Virus record (IMG/VR): IMGVR_UViG_3300019142_000003
Coordinates: 1-41,680 of that record
Reading direction: 5' to 3' (one strand)
Source of the DNA: a virus
Length of the DNA stretch: 41,680 nucleotides
Positions 25,617 to 32,178 of the stretch are shown here, piece after piece; the first letter of the stretch is position 1, and each line of letters opens with the position of its first letter. Both the position numbers and the translations under genes were made by a program. Under the pieces are notes generated by a model. The model made no database searches, had not been told where the DNA came from, and saw nothing but the letters and a program-made list of their open reading frames with translations.

Positions 25617-26489
25617 CTACTGTTGCTGGGGCGAGGTTGAACCCTCCTCGCGGAGTTCGGGCGCGGTTGGATCAAGCCGCTGGAGGTCTTCACGTAGGCG
25701 CTGCGTCACGCGCTTATATCGTTTCTCCGCTCGCGCGAGGATGCGCTTGGTCTCCTCATCAACGGGAATCGAAACGCCATCAGCGAATCGCCTCTCCAGG
25801 TCAGCTTGCAGAAAGGTCAATCCAACCTTGCCACTCCTCAGACTCATGAAGACGTACAGTTGAGTTTTGGGATTCTTGATCTGAATGATTTGGTCACTGA
25901 GTAGTGAATCCAGCGCGCCGGTGAACTCGCCGATGAGCGATGCGATATTGCCCCGCTCGGCCTCGTCCATGTTCTGCACTTTCAGGAATCGACTCGTGCC
26001 CTCTTCGCCGATGCGATTCGCTTTCAAGAGATGGCGCGTCGCCGCTCGCGCGGTCTCAGGCTTAATCGCCTGCGCGGCGTCGAGATCGTGAAAGGTGTTT
26101 GCCGCCTCTTCGATTCCAATCGCCGTGGCGTCAAGTGCGTTCGCAGTGTTGCGCATCTTCTGCACGATCTGGGCGCGCACGTCCGGCTTCCCGGCATCTT
26201 CGCGAGAGACCTTCGGACAGCCGGTCGTGACGATGGTCAAGGCTAAAACCGGCACGAACATGAAGGCCAAGCCGTAAAACCGCCTGTCGAAAACCTTCTT
26301 GCTCGGATGTAACAGGGCTCTGCCCAGGGCGGCAGCGACCGCGCCGATTGTGAGCGCGACGACCCGCGCATAGGGATGTCCCTCGAAGATTGCCGGGTCG
26401 AGCGTGCTGATAACAACGACGACCAGGCCGAGAAGCGTGATAGCTCGCGAGCGCGAGAAGCCGTTGAGCAGTGACGAAAGTTTCTTCAT
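25617..26489 (-). CDS. Membrane protein of the lysis region, function unknown
   Basis: This 290-residue protein has three hydrophobic segments in the first 92 residues (ITLLGLVVVVISTL, VVALTIGAVAAALGRALL, YGLAFMFVPVLALTIVTTG). The third ends at a Cys (TTGC) that only weakly resembles a lipobox. The remaining 200 residues are helical and soluble (NTANALDATAIGIEEAANTF, FTGALDSLLSDQIIQI). AGAGGAAA precedes the start. Position between endolysin and the small membrane protein suggests a role in lysis, perhaps holin- or spanin-like. No family was recognised. Confidence 0.6.
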   Translation of the reverse strand: MKKLSSLLNGFSRSRAITLLGLVVVVISTLDPAIFEGHPYARVVALTIGAVAAALGRALLHPSKKVFDRRFYGLAFMFVPVLALTIVTTGCPKVSREDAGKPDVRAQIVQKMRNTANALDATAIGIEEAANTFHDLDAAQAIKPETARAATRHLLKANRIGEEGTSRFLKVQNMDEAERGNIASLIGEFTGALDSLLSDQIIQIKNPKTQLYVFMSLRSGKVGLTFLQADLERRFADGVSIPVDEETKRILARAEKRYKRVTQRLREDLQRLDPTAPELREEGSTSPQQQ

Positions 26490-26503
26490 AAATTTCCTCT
26501 TCG

Positions 26504-27007
26504 TTATTTGCGCAAGAACTCCTGCGCGAGCGTGATGAGTTGGGCGAGGTCAACACCCGAGCCGGGGCAAGTTTTCCCACGGCGTATTTCGTAGTGCGCG
26601 ATGACGTGTTCGCGGTCGAGCGTGATTCTCCAGCGCCGGGAAATGTCAGCGAGCAATTCTGCCGAGGCTTTCAGTTGCGCTTGTGTCAGCGCGTCGCCGC
26701 TCCGGCCTTCGTGCTCGATGCCGATGGTGTAAAAGTTCGGATTGACACCCGCCTTGACGAGCTTCCGCGACGGGCGGTCAACCACTCCTGCGTGCTGTGC
26801 GGTGTGCCTCTCATCAACGTGTTGATGAACCTCTCCGCGTTTGCCCACGCTGTAGTGAGCAGAGACTTTCGAGTCCCGATTCGCGAACCATGCATCTGTG
26901 CCCGCGAGCGTGCCGTCCATGATGTGAATGACAATCAACTCCGGCTTATAGCCATTGCGGGAAGATGTGAAATTCGGGGAAGGTTTCTGGATGATCTTCA
27001 TTGCCAT
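26504..27007 (-). CDS. N-acetylmuramoyl-L-alanine amidase endolysin (Amidase_2 type)
   Basis: This 167-residue single-domain enzyme cuts the bond between muramic acid and the peptide stem. Visible family features are LIVIHIMDG with zinc ligand His28, SAHYSVGKRGEVHQHVDE, the substrate-groove segment TIGIEHEG, and HYEIRRGKTCPGSG with the second His (about 138) and a Cys (about 147) in the third ligand position, as in T7 lysozyme. No signal peptide or binding domain is seen, so a holin must let it through. The start overlaps the HD-GYP stop; an ATG at 27001 with a 4-base overlap is an equal alternative. Confidence 0.9.
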   Translation of the reverse strand: MAMKIIQKPSPNFTSSRNGYKPELIVIHIMDGTLAGTDAWFANRDSKVSAHYSVGKRGEVHQHVDERHTAQHAGVVDRPSRKLVKAGVNPNFYTIGIEHEGRSGDALTQAQLKASAELLADISRRWRITLDREHVIAHYEIRRGKTCPGSGVDLAQLITLAQEFLRK

Positions 27008-27573
27008 TCAACTTTGGGAATTGATTTGAACGCCCCTACGACTTCGGGGTCGAACTGATGCCCGCTTCCATCCACGATTTCATGCAGGGCGACCGCATAG
27101 GGAGCGCCAGCCCTGTAACACCTGTTGCGCGTGATGGCATCGAAGGTGTCGGCCACCGCGAAGATGCGAGCCGCACGGGAAATCGACTCACCCTCCAGCC
27201 CGCGCGGGTAGCCCGTTCCATTTAAGCGTTCGTGATGCTCTTCAACCACGAGCACAGAGGCTTCAGGGAAGCCGAGCGAGCGCAGCATTTCCGCTCCGAT
27301 TACAGGGTGAGTGCGCATGTGCGCCCACTCGTCTTCCGTCAGGCGACCCGCCTTGCAAAGAACAGAATCCCGAATACCGATTTTCCCGATGTCGTGCAGT
27401 GCCGCGCCGAGTTCGAGGGCGCGCATATCTTCCGCGTTCAGCCCCATCGTGCGACCCAGGCGCAACGAATGGTCTGTGACGCGCGCAACGTGGTCGCCGG
27501 TTTCAAGGTGCCTTGCACGGAGCGCGAGGAGCAGGGCTGATGTCTGTGCGCGCAGGACGCTTTCGTCGCTCAT
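26998..27573 (-). CDS. HD-GYP domain cyclic-dinucleotide phosphodiesterase
   Basis: This 191-residue protein is a bare HD-GYP domain with no receiver or sensor part. Catalytic features are intact: HDIGK at 60-64, HP near 89, HHERLNGTGYP at 113-123, ARIFAVADTFDAIT at 135-148 and the C-terminal GSGHQFDPEVVGAF. HD-GYP enzymes hydrolyse c-di-GMP, and some hydrolyse 3'3'-cGAMP. GAGAGG precedes the ATG. It sits between the Gam-like and endolysin genes in the late operon. It may alter host biofilm or motility state, or blunt a cyclic-nucleotide defence; both are inference. Confidence 0.88.
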   Translation of the reverse strand: MSDESVLRAQTSALLLALRARHLETGDHVARVTDHSLRLGRTMGLNAEDMRALELGAALHDIGKIGIRDSVLCKAGRLTEDEWAHMRTHPVIGAEMLRSLGFPEASVLVVEEHHERLNGTGYPRGLEGESISRAARIFAVADTFDAITRNRCYRAGAPYAVALHEIVDGSGHQFDPEVVGAFKSIPKVEWQ

Positions 27574-27585
27574 CTCTGCCTCTCC

Positions 27586-28077
27586 CTACTGCTTTCCGAA
27601 GCGCACCGTATGGTTGCGCTTGGCGTGCGCCAATTCGTTGACACGAGTGCCCAAAAACATCTCGGCTTTGCCGACGAGCGTTTTGAAGCACGACCAGAAG
27701 GCAGCGGAGCGTTGCGACTCCGGCACAGCATTAAAGAAGGTTTTGGTGTCTATCTCGCGCTCGGTGCGCGTCGCGACTTCAACGATGGCGGTGGCGATAG
27801 AGACCCGGTTGATCTTGATGACGCCTTTCGCGCTAATGCCCGCCATCATCGCGGCCGTGATGTCATTTTCCAGTTGGGAGATTTGCTCTTGGAGAGGTTC
27901 TAATTTCCGGTTGGCACGTTGATGAATGGGAGCGCATCGTTGCTCGAATCGCGCTCGAATAGGCTCGATTGTTTGGTCACGTTCAGCCTCGATGCGCTCC
28001 CGCTTCCCCTGCAACTTCGACCATTGCAGGAGTGCCTTTGCGATTGATTTTTGTGTCGGCTCAACCACGAGTGACAC
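27586..28077 (-). CDS. Gam-like protein (host nuclease inhibitor / DNA-end binder)
   Basis: This 163-residue protein has a long coiled-coil first half (LLQWSKLQGKRERIEAERDQ, PIHQRANRKLEPLQEQISQL), then a beta-containing part (GVIKINRVSIATAIVEVATR) and a final helical part (FFNAVPESQRSAAFWSCF). The helical hairpin followed by strands is the layout of Mu Gam, a Ku-like dimer that protects DNA ends from exonucleases. The start is a GTG after a G-rich site. It is the first gene downstream of the 9-bp repeat array. The similarity was judged by eye and is moderate. Confidence 0.55.
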   Translation of the reverse strand: MSLVVEPTQKSIAKALLQWSKLQGKRERIEAERDQTIEPIRARFEQRCAPIHQRANRKLEPLQEQISQLENDITAAMMAGISAKGVIKINRVSIATAIVEVATRTEREIDTKTFFNAVPESQRSAAFWSCFKTLVGKAEMFLGTRVNELAHAKRNHTVRFGKQ

Positions 28078-28110
28078 ACTACCCCCGCTACGGAGATAGC
28101 GTGAGCCTAG

Positions 28111-28200
28111 TTGTCCGCACTTGGCTGAATTGTCCGAATTGTCTTAATTGTCTGGTTTGTCCGATTTGGCAGGGTTGTCCGCACCTGTCCAACTTGGCAA
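28111..28200. repeat. Ten 9-bp tandem units related to ATTGTCCGA upstream of the late operon
   Basis: Starting at 28111, successive 9-base units read TTGTCCGCA, CTTGGCTGA, ATTGTCCGA, ATTGTCTTA, ATTGTCTGG, TTTGTCCGA, TTTGGCAGG, GTTGTCCGC, ACCTGTCCA and ACTTGGCAA. All keep the TTG(T/G)C core or a near form in phase. They fill the gene-free stretch (28078-28240) just upstream of the leftward Gam-like gene. They may be an operator array for a late activator, or a simple-sequence expansion. Confidence 0.75.
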
Positions 28201-28240
28201 GGTTTTTCGATATGTTATGTGACGGGTGCGCTTTGAGATT

Positions 28241-28480
28241 TTAGGGGATGGATTGATAGACCTCTGGCTGATGGGCGCGAACCCACTGCTTGAAGGAATC
28301 CTCATAGACGAGCCAACCAGCCTTCGTCTTCTTTCCCTCAAGTGAGCCATCCTCAATGCTGCGAATGAGAGTGCGCCGGGAAGGCACAGGATCGAGGATG
28401 CGTGTCTGTTTTAGGATGTCCTCAATGCGGGAGAGACGCAAAGATGGACGAGTCGTAAAGCCGAAATCGTAACGAACCAT
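28241..28480 (-). CDS. Small helix-turn-helix protein (excisionase/MerR-like), possible late regulator
   Basis: This 79-residue protein reads LRLSRIEDILKQTRILDPVPSRRTLIRSIEDGSLEGKK and then TKAGWLVYEDSFKQWV. That is the pattern of short winged helix-turn-helix proteins such as excisionases and MerR-N-terminal folds: the S-RTL-R-IEDG helix pair followed by a G-W-VY-DSF wing. It lies just upstream of the repeat array and the late operon, so a late-gene activator role (the position of Mor in Mu) is plausible. No clear ribosome-binding site is visible. Confidence 0.62.
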   Translation of the reverse strand: MVRYDFGFTTRPSLRLSRIEDILKQTRILDPVPSRRTLIRSIEDGSLEGKKTKAGWLVYEDSFKQWVRAHQPEVYQSIP

Positions 28481-28590
28481 GTTAGGGGAATCTCCGTTGC
28501 CAGTTTTTGGGGGGCTGGGAACGAGACGCCATGCGCGTCATGTTGTGAGAATACATTGCCGCCATAATGGTTGCAACGTATAAATGCTGA

Positions 28591-28623
28591 GGCGGCGAGA
28601 TTATGCGAGATAATCTTGCCGCC
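28591..28623. terminator. Strong hairpin separating the repressor operon from the late region
   Basis: GGCGGCGAGATTAT (28591-28604) and ATAATCTTGCCGCC (28610-28623) are inverted copies with one mismatch and a five-base loop. It lies in the 172-base gene-free gap after the last repressor-operon gene. No U run follows in either direction, so its strength as a terminator is uncertain; it may also be a regulatory site. Confidence 0.6.
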
Positions 28624-28652
28624 TTCGAAAGTCTCTTCAACCCATTCGAGAA

Positions 28653-29114
28653 TCAATTTACATATAACATCGTAACCATTGAAATGATGTCTGTGTAATC
28701 CATCTTTTCGTTTGAACCCTCTGGGATTGCTCTATTCGCGCCTTCCATTAACTCTAACAAAGTTACTTCCTTTCCATATTTATCGCGAGCCAATTTCTGA
28801 GCGTTAAATGTAGTGTCAGCAATCTGCTGTTTTGTATTCGTCGTCTTTCGTTCTAATGAATCAAGTAAGAAGCGAAAGCGCGTCACGGTAATATCATCTT
28901 GAGCAACGTATCCACCTTTGTTGAGCGTCGCTAACTGATATTCAATAGGCGTGGGCGTAGCTGTTGTTCGACTAGATGATGGGCTAATTGAATTATTTAA
29001 CGATGAGGTGTTTTCAGAGATTGTTGACGGGGAGCGGTATGGGTGGGAAATATAGATGAAACCCAACACGAGGAAAATGAATAGCATCAGACCCAAAATG
29101 TGTGAGGTGCGCAT
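28653..29114 (-). CDS. Membrane-anchored protein in the lysogeny operon, function unknown
   Basis: This 153-residue protein has one N-terminal transmembrane segment (ILGLMLFIFLVLGFIYI), then a Ser/Thr/Pro-rich linker (about 27-57) and a helical domain (RFRFLLDSLERKTTNTKQQI, AQKLARDKYGKEVTLLELME). It is AT-richer than the structural genes. It is cotranscribed with the repressor genes and so probably made in the lysogen. A cell-surface role such as superinfection exclusion fits topology and context, but there is no family match. Confidence 0.6.
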   Translation of the reverse strand: MRTSHILGLMLFIFLVLGFIYISHPYRSPSTISENTSSLNNSISPSSSRTTATPTPIEYQLATLNKGGYVAQDDITVTRFRFLLDSLERKTTNTKQQIADTTFNAQKLARDKYGKEVTLLELMEGANRAIPEGSNEKMDYTDIISMVTMLYVN

Positions 29115-29135
29115 ATCTACTCCTTACATCCGTTC

Positions 29136-29552
29136 TTATATCTTATGAATAACATGTGTCACAACTCCCCAAATTGAGAAATTATCTTTGGCACGCAGAC
29201 GACGCTTCTGATATTTGATATTTGCAGGTACGAGGTAAAGGCTACGGTCTGATTGCCTCAAGAGCTTGACTGTATATCCACTGGAAACTGATGCAATAAC
29301 AATATCGCCAGATGCAGCAGGCCGCCCGCGGTCAACCACCAATAGATCGCCGTCATAGATGCGAAGATCAATCATCGAATCGCCAGTTACACGCAGGTAG
29401 TAGATCGCGTCAGACCCGCCCTGAACATACTCATCTAAATCAATCCATTCGACAACTTGCTCGACATCAACAGGATTACCAGCGATGACTGGAATGGTCA
29501 TCATCGGCCTCTTCAGTTCAGCACTCTTGCGAAAGTAAAGCTGTAAGCCCAC
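29136..29552 (-). CDS. UmuD-like S24 self-cleaving peptidase
   Basis: At 138 residues it has the length of E. coli UmuD (139). The catalytic Ser59 lies in VTGDSMIDLRIYDGD and Lys96 in GYTVKLL. The likely cleavage pair Ala24-Gly25 falls at the position of Cys24-Gly25 in UmuD. The C-terminus IWGVVTHVIH also matches the family. It has no DNA-binding domain. The gene begins (GTG) five bases after the stop of the helix-turn-helix gene. Together they look like a LexA/cI repressor split in two, or a phage UmuD sensing RecA-ssDNA. The start is embedded in AAGGTG, so coupling to the upstream gene is likely. Confidence 0.85.
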   Translation of the reverse strand: MGLQLYFRKSAELKRPMMTIPVIAGNPVDVEQVVEWIDLDEYVQGGSDAIYYLRVTGDSMIDLRIYDGDLLVVDRGRPAASGDIVIASVSSGYTVKLLRQSDRSLYLVPANIKYQKRRLRAKDNFSIWGVVTHVIHKI

Positions 29553-29556
29553 CTTA

Positions 29557-29955
29557 TTACCCCGCTTTCTTCTCTTCTGTCGTTGTTAAGTCTAAGCCAA
29601 ACGAAGGCGCACCGTTTATATGCCTTAGCTCTTCACGAGCAATTCTTCGCACGAATTTCTCTAAATTTATTCGGTCAAGAATCTGTTCCTCTGCGGCTTT
29701 TAGCTCGTCAATTGTCTGTGGCCCCTGTCCTGTCAATAACCAGTGAAGTGAACTACCAGTTGAGATCGCGATTTTCTCTAGGTTCTCAATTCCGGGAATC
29801 TCACCTTTCTCCCATTTACCAACCGCCGTCTCTGAAAGGTCTACTTCCCGCGCAATAACAGCTTTTGCGCCCCGCCCAGGACTGATTCCGAAGGCAATAC
29901 AAATTCGATTGAAAAAATCAGCTTTCTCAATCATAGGTTGAGAATTTATTGACAT
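29557..29955 (-). CDS. Helix-turn-helix repressor (cI/XRE type)
   Basis: About 132 residues. The XRE fold is clear: FFNRICIAFGISPGRGAKAVIAREVDLSETAVGKWEKGEIPGIENLEKIAISTGSSLHWLLTGQG. The recognition helix lies around SETAVGKWEKG. After it comes a helical linker (LKAAEEQILDRINLEKFV) and a charged tail, but no peptidase domain, which is encoded separately by the next gene. The start is uncertain: GTG at 29967, ATG at 29955 or ATG at 29934; none has a good ribosome-binding site. It is transcribed away from the Ner-like gene and probably keeps the early promoter off in lysogens. Confidence 0.82.
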   Translation of the reverse strand: MSINSQPMIEKADFFNRICIAFGISPGRGAKAVIAREVDLSETAVGKWEKGEIPGIENLEKIAISTGSSLHWLLTGQGPQTIDELKAAEEQILDRINLEKFVRRIAREELRHINGAPSFGLDLTTTEEKKAG

Positions 29956-29977
29956 TTCTAAACCCACGGTTTACCAT
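29949..29977 (+). promoter_or_regulatory. Rightward early promoter
   Basis: TTGACA at 29949-29954 and TACCAT at 29972-29977 are separated by 17 bases, a good -35 spaced from a fair -10. It points at the Ner-like gene starting at 30012 and overlaps the 5' end of the repressor gene. Confidence 0.6.
29959..29973. promoter_or_regulatory. Palindromic operator inside the early promoter
   Basis: TAAACC-CAC-GGTTTA is a perfect inverted repeat with six-base arms, lying between the -35 and -10 of the rightward promoter. Its place is ideal for repressor or Ner binding. Confidence 0.55.
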
Positions 29978-29983
29978 CGCTGA

Positions 29984-29999
29984 CGTTAAGAATTTAACG
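29984..29999. promoter_or_regulatory. Second palindrome before the Ner-like gene
   Basis: CGTTAA-GAAT-TTAACG is a perfect inverted repeat just before the AAGAGG ribosome-binding site of the Ner-like gene. Its sequence differs from the other palindrome, so it may be the site of a different regulator. Confidence 0.5.
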
Positions 30000-30011
30000 C
30001 CAAGAGGCAAT

Positions 30012-30269
30012 ATGCCACTAACACCCCATCGCATCAAGTTTTTGATTTACGAAGCAGGCCATAGTCCCGCCAGCTTGGCCGAGCGTTGGGGCTACAACGA
30101 CCAAGAGTTTTCGATGTGCATCCACTTCGTTCCCGGCCGGGTCTACCCAGAATTAAGAATCCTTATTAGCAACTTAATTGGTCTCCCGGTTGACCACGTT
30201 TTCGGGAGTCACCCGTTGACGACGGAGTTGCTTGCGAGCCGTGAAGAAAAGCAACGGAGCGTAGCCTAA
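30012..30269 (+). CDS. Ner-like DNA-binding regulator
   Basis: This 85-residue protein starts at an ATG preceded by AAGAGG; the longer frame to 29949 overlaps the promoter and is rejected. It has a helix-turn-helix with SPASLAERWGYNDQEFSMCI followed by YPELRILISNLIGLPVDHVFG, the pattern of Mu Ner/Nlp proteins (LS-LSRQFGY ... I-NALE-KPEVIWPSR). In Mu, Ner shuts down repressor and early transcription. It is the first gene of the rightward early operon, diverging from the repressor. Confidence 0.75.
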   Translation: MPLTPHRIKFLIYEAGHSPASLAERWGYNDQEFSMCIHFVPGRVYPELRILISNLIGLPVDHVFGSHPLTTELLASREEKQRSVA

Positions 30270-30332
30270 AAAATTTTTACCTTTTTTGTGAATTGCAATC
30301 AGCGCCCGCGATTGCAGAGCAGGGAAAAGAAC

Positions 30333-30788
30333 ATGATTGACCCAAACGAATTGATGAGATTGTTAGTCCCTGAAGGCAGGGTTAAAGAGGTCGCCAAGCT
30401 AACTGGCATCTCGTCTTCTCTTCTTTATCAAGAACGCCGACCGGCGGGCGAGGCCATCACCGACACGGGCACGCGCAACAGTATAGGTCGCCTCGACATC
30501 ATCTGTGAGTTGGCTCTAAGTCACAATCCAGAAGCCGTCAGGATGTTGGGTCAACGATACCTCGATGTCTATGCCAGCATGCTCGGCTTCCCACCGCAGA
30601 AGGGCACTAAGGAAGAACTCGACAGAGTAACCGCGCAAGCATCGCAGTCAATTGGGCAAGCAATCGCAGACCTGGTGCGCGGCGCAGATTTTTCCACTTG
30701 CAGCATCAGTGTCGAGAAAGCCGTGCTGAACCTCCAGCGCGCTCTGAAAGTTCGCGAGATGTTGGAGGAAAATGAACATGTCATCTAA
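30333..30788 (+). CDS. CII-like phage regulatory protein
   Basis: About 151 residues from the ATG at 30333 with AGGGAAAAG upstream; the longer frame is unlikely. It has a KEVAKLTGISSSLLYQERRP helix-turn-helix, then RLDIICELALSHNPEAVRMLGQRY and a long helical C-terminus. This resembles the CP76/CII-type regulators common early in transposable and P2-like phages. Its end overlaps the next start. Confidence 0.55.
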   Translation: MIDPNELMRLLVPEGRVKEVAKLTGISSSLLYQERRPAGEAITDTGTRNSIGRLDIICELALSHNPEAVRMLGQRYLDVYASMLGFPPQKGTKEELDRVTAQASQSIGQAIADLVRGADFSTCSISVEKAVLNLQRALKVREMLEENEHVI

Positions 30789-31236
30789 TCCTTCTCGCAC
30801 CTCCGTCTCTCCCAAAACGAACGCGCAAACGCGCCGCATCTTCGGCCTCGCTCGCACGCGCGGGTTAGAGCAAGAGGAGCTTCATGCTCTCGTTAAAGAG
30901 GCAACCTCCCGAAACGGCAAAGGCGGCAAAGCATCAATCGCTGCTCTCAACATCTCTGAGGCCGATGCCGTGATCGTCAGGCTCGGAGGTGAGCCGCTCG
31001 CCGCTCGCCGCACTATTCAACACCGCCGACGCAATGCCGGTGTGCAACAGGTCGTAGGTCAGGCTCAACTCCAATACATCGCCGCGCTCGCCAGCCAACG
31101 CAATTGGAGCGCGGAGACGCTTAGAGACTTCTGCATCAAGCTGTGCAAACACTTCCCACTGCGAACGACCAGCGATGCCAACAAAGTTATCGAAGCCTTG
31201 AAGTCAATGAATCAGCGGGAGGATTTGTGGACGTAG
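30778..31236 (+). CDS. GemA-like (Mu gp16) early regulator
   Basis: About 152 residues. Its N-terminal half, TRRIFGLARTRGLEQEELHALVKEATSRNGKGGKASIAALNISEADAVIVRLGG, follows the DUF1018/GemA pattern (I-ARRLGLDE-YR-LL ... S-LSEAEA--V---L). Its C-terminal half, AQLQYIAALASQRNWSAETLRDFCIKLC, repeats a similar helical motif. GGAGG suits the ATG at 30778; an ATG at 30772 is too close to it. In Mu, GemA modulates host gene expression. Confidence 0.65.
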   Translation: MSSNPSRTSVSPKTNAQTRRIFGLARTRGLEQEELHALVKEATSRNGKGGKASIAALNISEADAVIVRLGGEPLAARRTIQHRRRNAGVQQVVGQAQLQYIAALASQRNWSAETLRDFCIKLCKHFPLRTTSDANKVIEALKSMNQREDLWT

Positions 31237-31793
31237 CCTCGCAAACATCATTTCATTTTTGGTCTCATCCCGGCGCGTGTAACCAGTGCTGGGATTCGAC
31301 GCTCCTGTGGATACCGGGTCAAGGCGTGCAGCGTTGCTCGCCGTGCATTCAATCGCAGATCACGCTCTCCCCCGCCGCAAAGCGCCTGGCCGAAACGGTC
31401 TGGTCGCGCGTCGAGCGCAATCAGGAAGTCCGGCCGCAAGTCTTGCTCACGGCGCGTCTGTTGATTCATTCAACCGTAGATGCGCCGGTCAGCGGCATCT
31501 CCCTTCAAGGCCAGCTTAGATGTACCGAGCGAGAAGTGAAGACCGTCGCGCAGGAGCTACGCCGTGAATGGTTGCTGCCTATCGGTTCGAGCCGTCGCCC
31601 GCCGTTCGGCTACTACTGGATGCACACGGCCGAAGATTTTCTCAACTGGTCACGCGTCTATCGCTCACAGGCAATTGACGAGTTAGTCACCCTCTACAAA
31701 TTGCAGCGGGCTAACTTCGCCGAACTCGCTGGGCAGCAGCCCCTTGATTTCATCAACCTCATTCATACGCAGATGGAGGAAGCAATCAAATGA
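31227..31793 (+). CDS. Zinc-ribbon protein with C-terminal helical domain, unknown function
   Basis: About 188 residues from a GTG at 31227 with GGGAGG upstream, overlapping the GemA-like stop; the longer frame runs inside that gene. It has a zinc ribbon at Cys18, 21, 37 and 40 (CX2C-X15-CX2C). A middle domain looks like a winged helix (SGISLQGQLRCTEREVKTVAQELRREWLLPIGSSRRPPFGYYWM) and the C-terminus is helical. It is probably a DNA-binding protein used in replication or early regulation. Confidence 0.6.
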   Translation: MDVASQTSFHFWSHPGACNQCWDSTLLWIPGQGVQRCSPCIQSQITLSPAAKRLAETVWSRVERNQEVRPQVLLTARLLIHSTVDAPVSGISLQGQLRCTEREVKTVAQELRREWLLPIGSSRRPPFGYYWMHTAEDFLNWSRVYRSQAIDELVTLYKLQRANFAELAGQQPLDFINLIHTQMEEAIK

Positions 31794-32110
31794 GCGAGAA
31801 CCATCGGTCGCCGCGCTCTGAAGAAGACTATCAACTCGACGTTCTACGCCGTGGGCTGAAAGTGCTCGAAGCTCTGGAAGGCACAAACTTCGAGCCGGTT
31901 TCAATCCAGCGAGTCTCTGAACGCTCCGGCCAGTCATACGACTTTTGCCGCAGGGCACTCCTGACTTTCAAGCTGGCTCACTATGCCACGCAAGCAGATC
32001 GCGGCTGGCAGGTGGGGCCGAGGCTGCTCAAGTTTTCGACGCGCTTTAACGACCTCTGCGTCGCTGCTGTTACGGCCGAGAGTTCCGCCACGGCGGAACG
32101 CAAATCTTAA
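31790..32110 (+). CDS. Small winged-helix protein with IclR-type DNA-binding domain
   Basis: This 106-residue protein overlaps the previous stop (ATGA). DVLRRGLKVLEALEGTNFEPVSIQRVSERSGQSYDFCRRALLTF, followed by LAHYATQADRGWQVGPRLLKF, is the IclR N-terminal winged helix (S-ALRVLEAL ... LAE-TGL-KS-V-RLL-TL ... Y-LG-RLL-LG). The effector-binding domain is absent, so it is a bare DNA-binding module. A perfect palindrome lies within its last codons. Confidence 0.7.
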   Translation: MSENHRSPRSEEDYQLDVLRRGLKVLEALEGTNFEPVSIQRVSERSGQSYDFCRRALLTFKLAHYATQADRGWQVGPRLLKFSTRFNDLCVAAVTAESSATAERKS

Positions 32111-32164
32111 TTTTTATTGATTTTGCTTGGTTTAGGGAGATCGGAAATTCCGCCAACGGAATTT
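32082..32164. repeat. Two related palindromes flanking a gene gap
   Basis: GTTCCGCC-AC-GGCGGAAC (32082-32099) and AAATTCCG-CCAA-CGGAATTT (32145-32164) are both perfect inverted repeats and share the core TTCCGCCA. The first is followed by AT-rich sequence (TTAATTTTTATT) and may terminate transcription. The second lies just upstream of the GAGGAG site of the next gene and may be an operator. Confidence 0.5.
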
Positions 32165-32178
32165 TGAGGAGAAAAACG

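Noticed and set aside
28111-28200. CRISPR array
   Set aside because: The units are nine bases long with no spacers, and no cas gene is present.
28411-28656. 81-residue frame between the membrane protein and the small helix-turn-helix gene
   Set aside because: It overlaps a better-supported gene, runs through the 28591-28623 hairpin and has no recognisable features.
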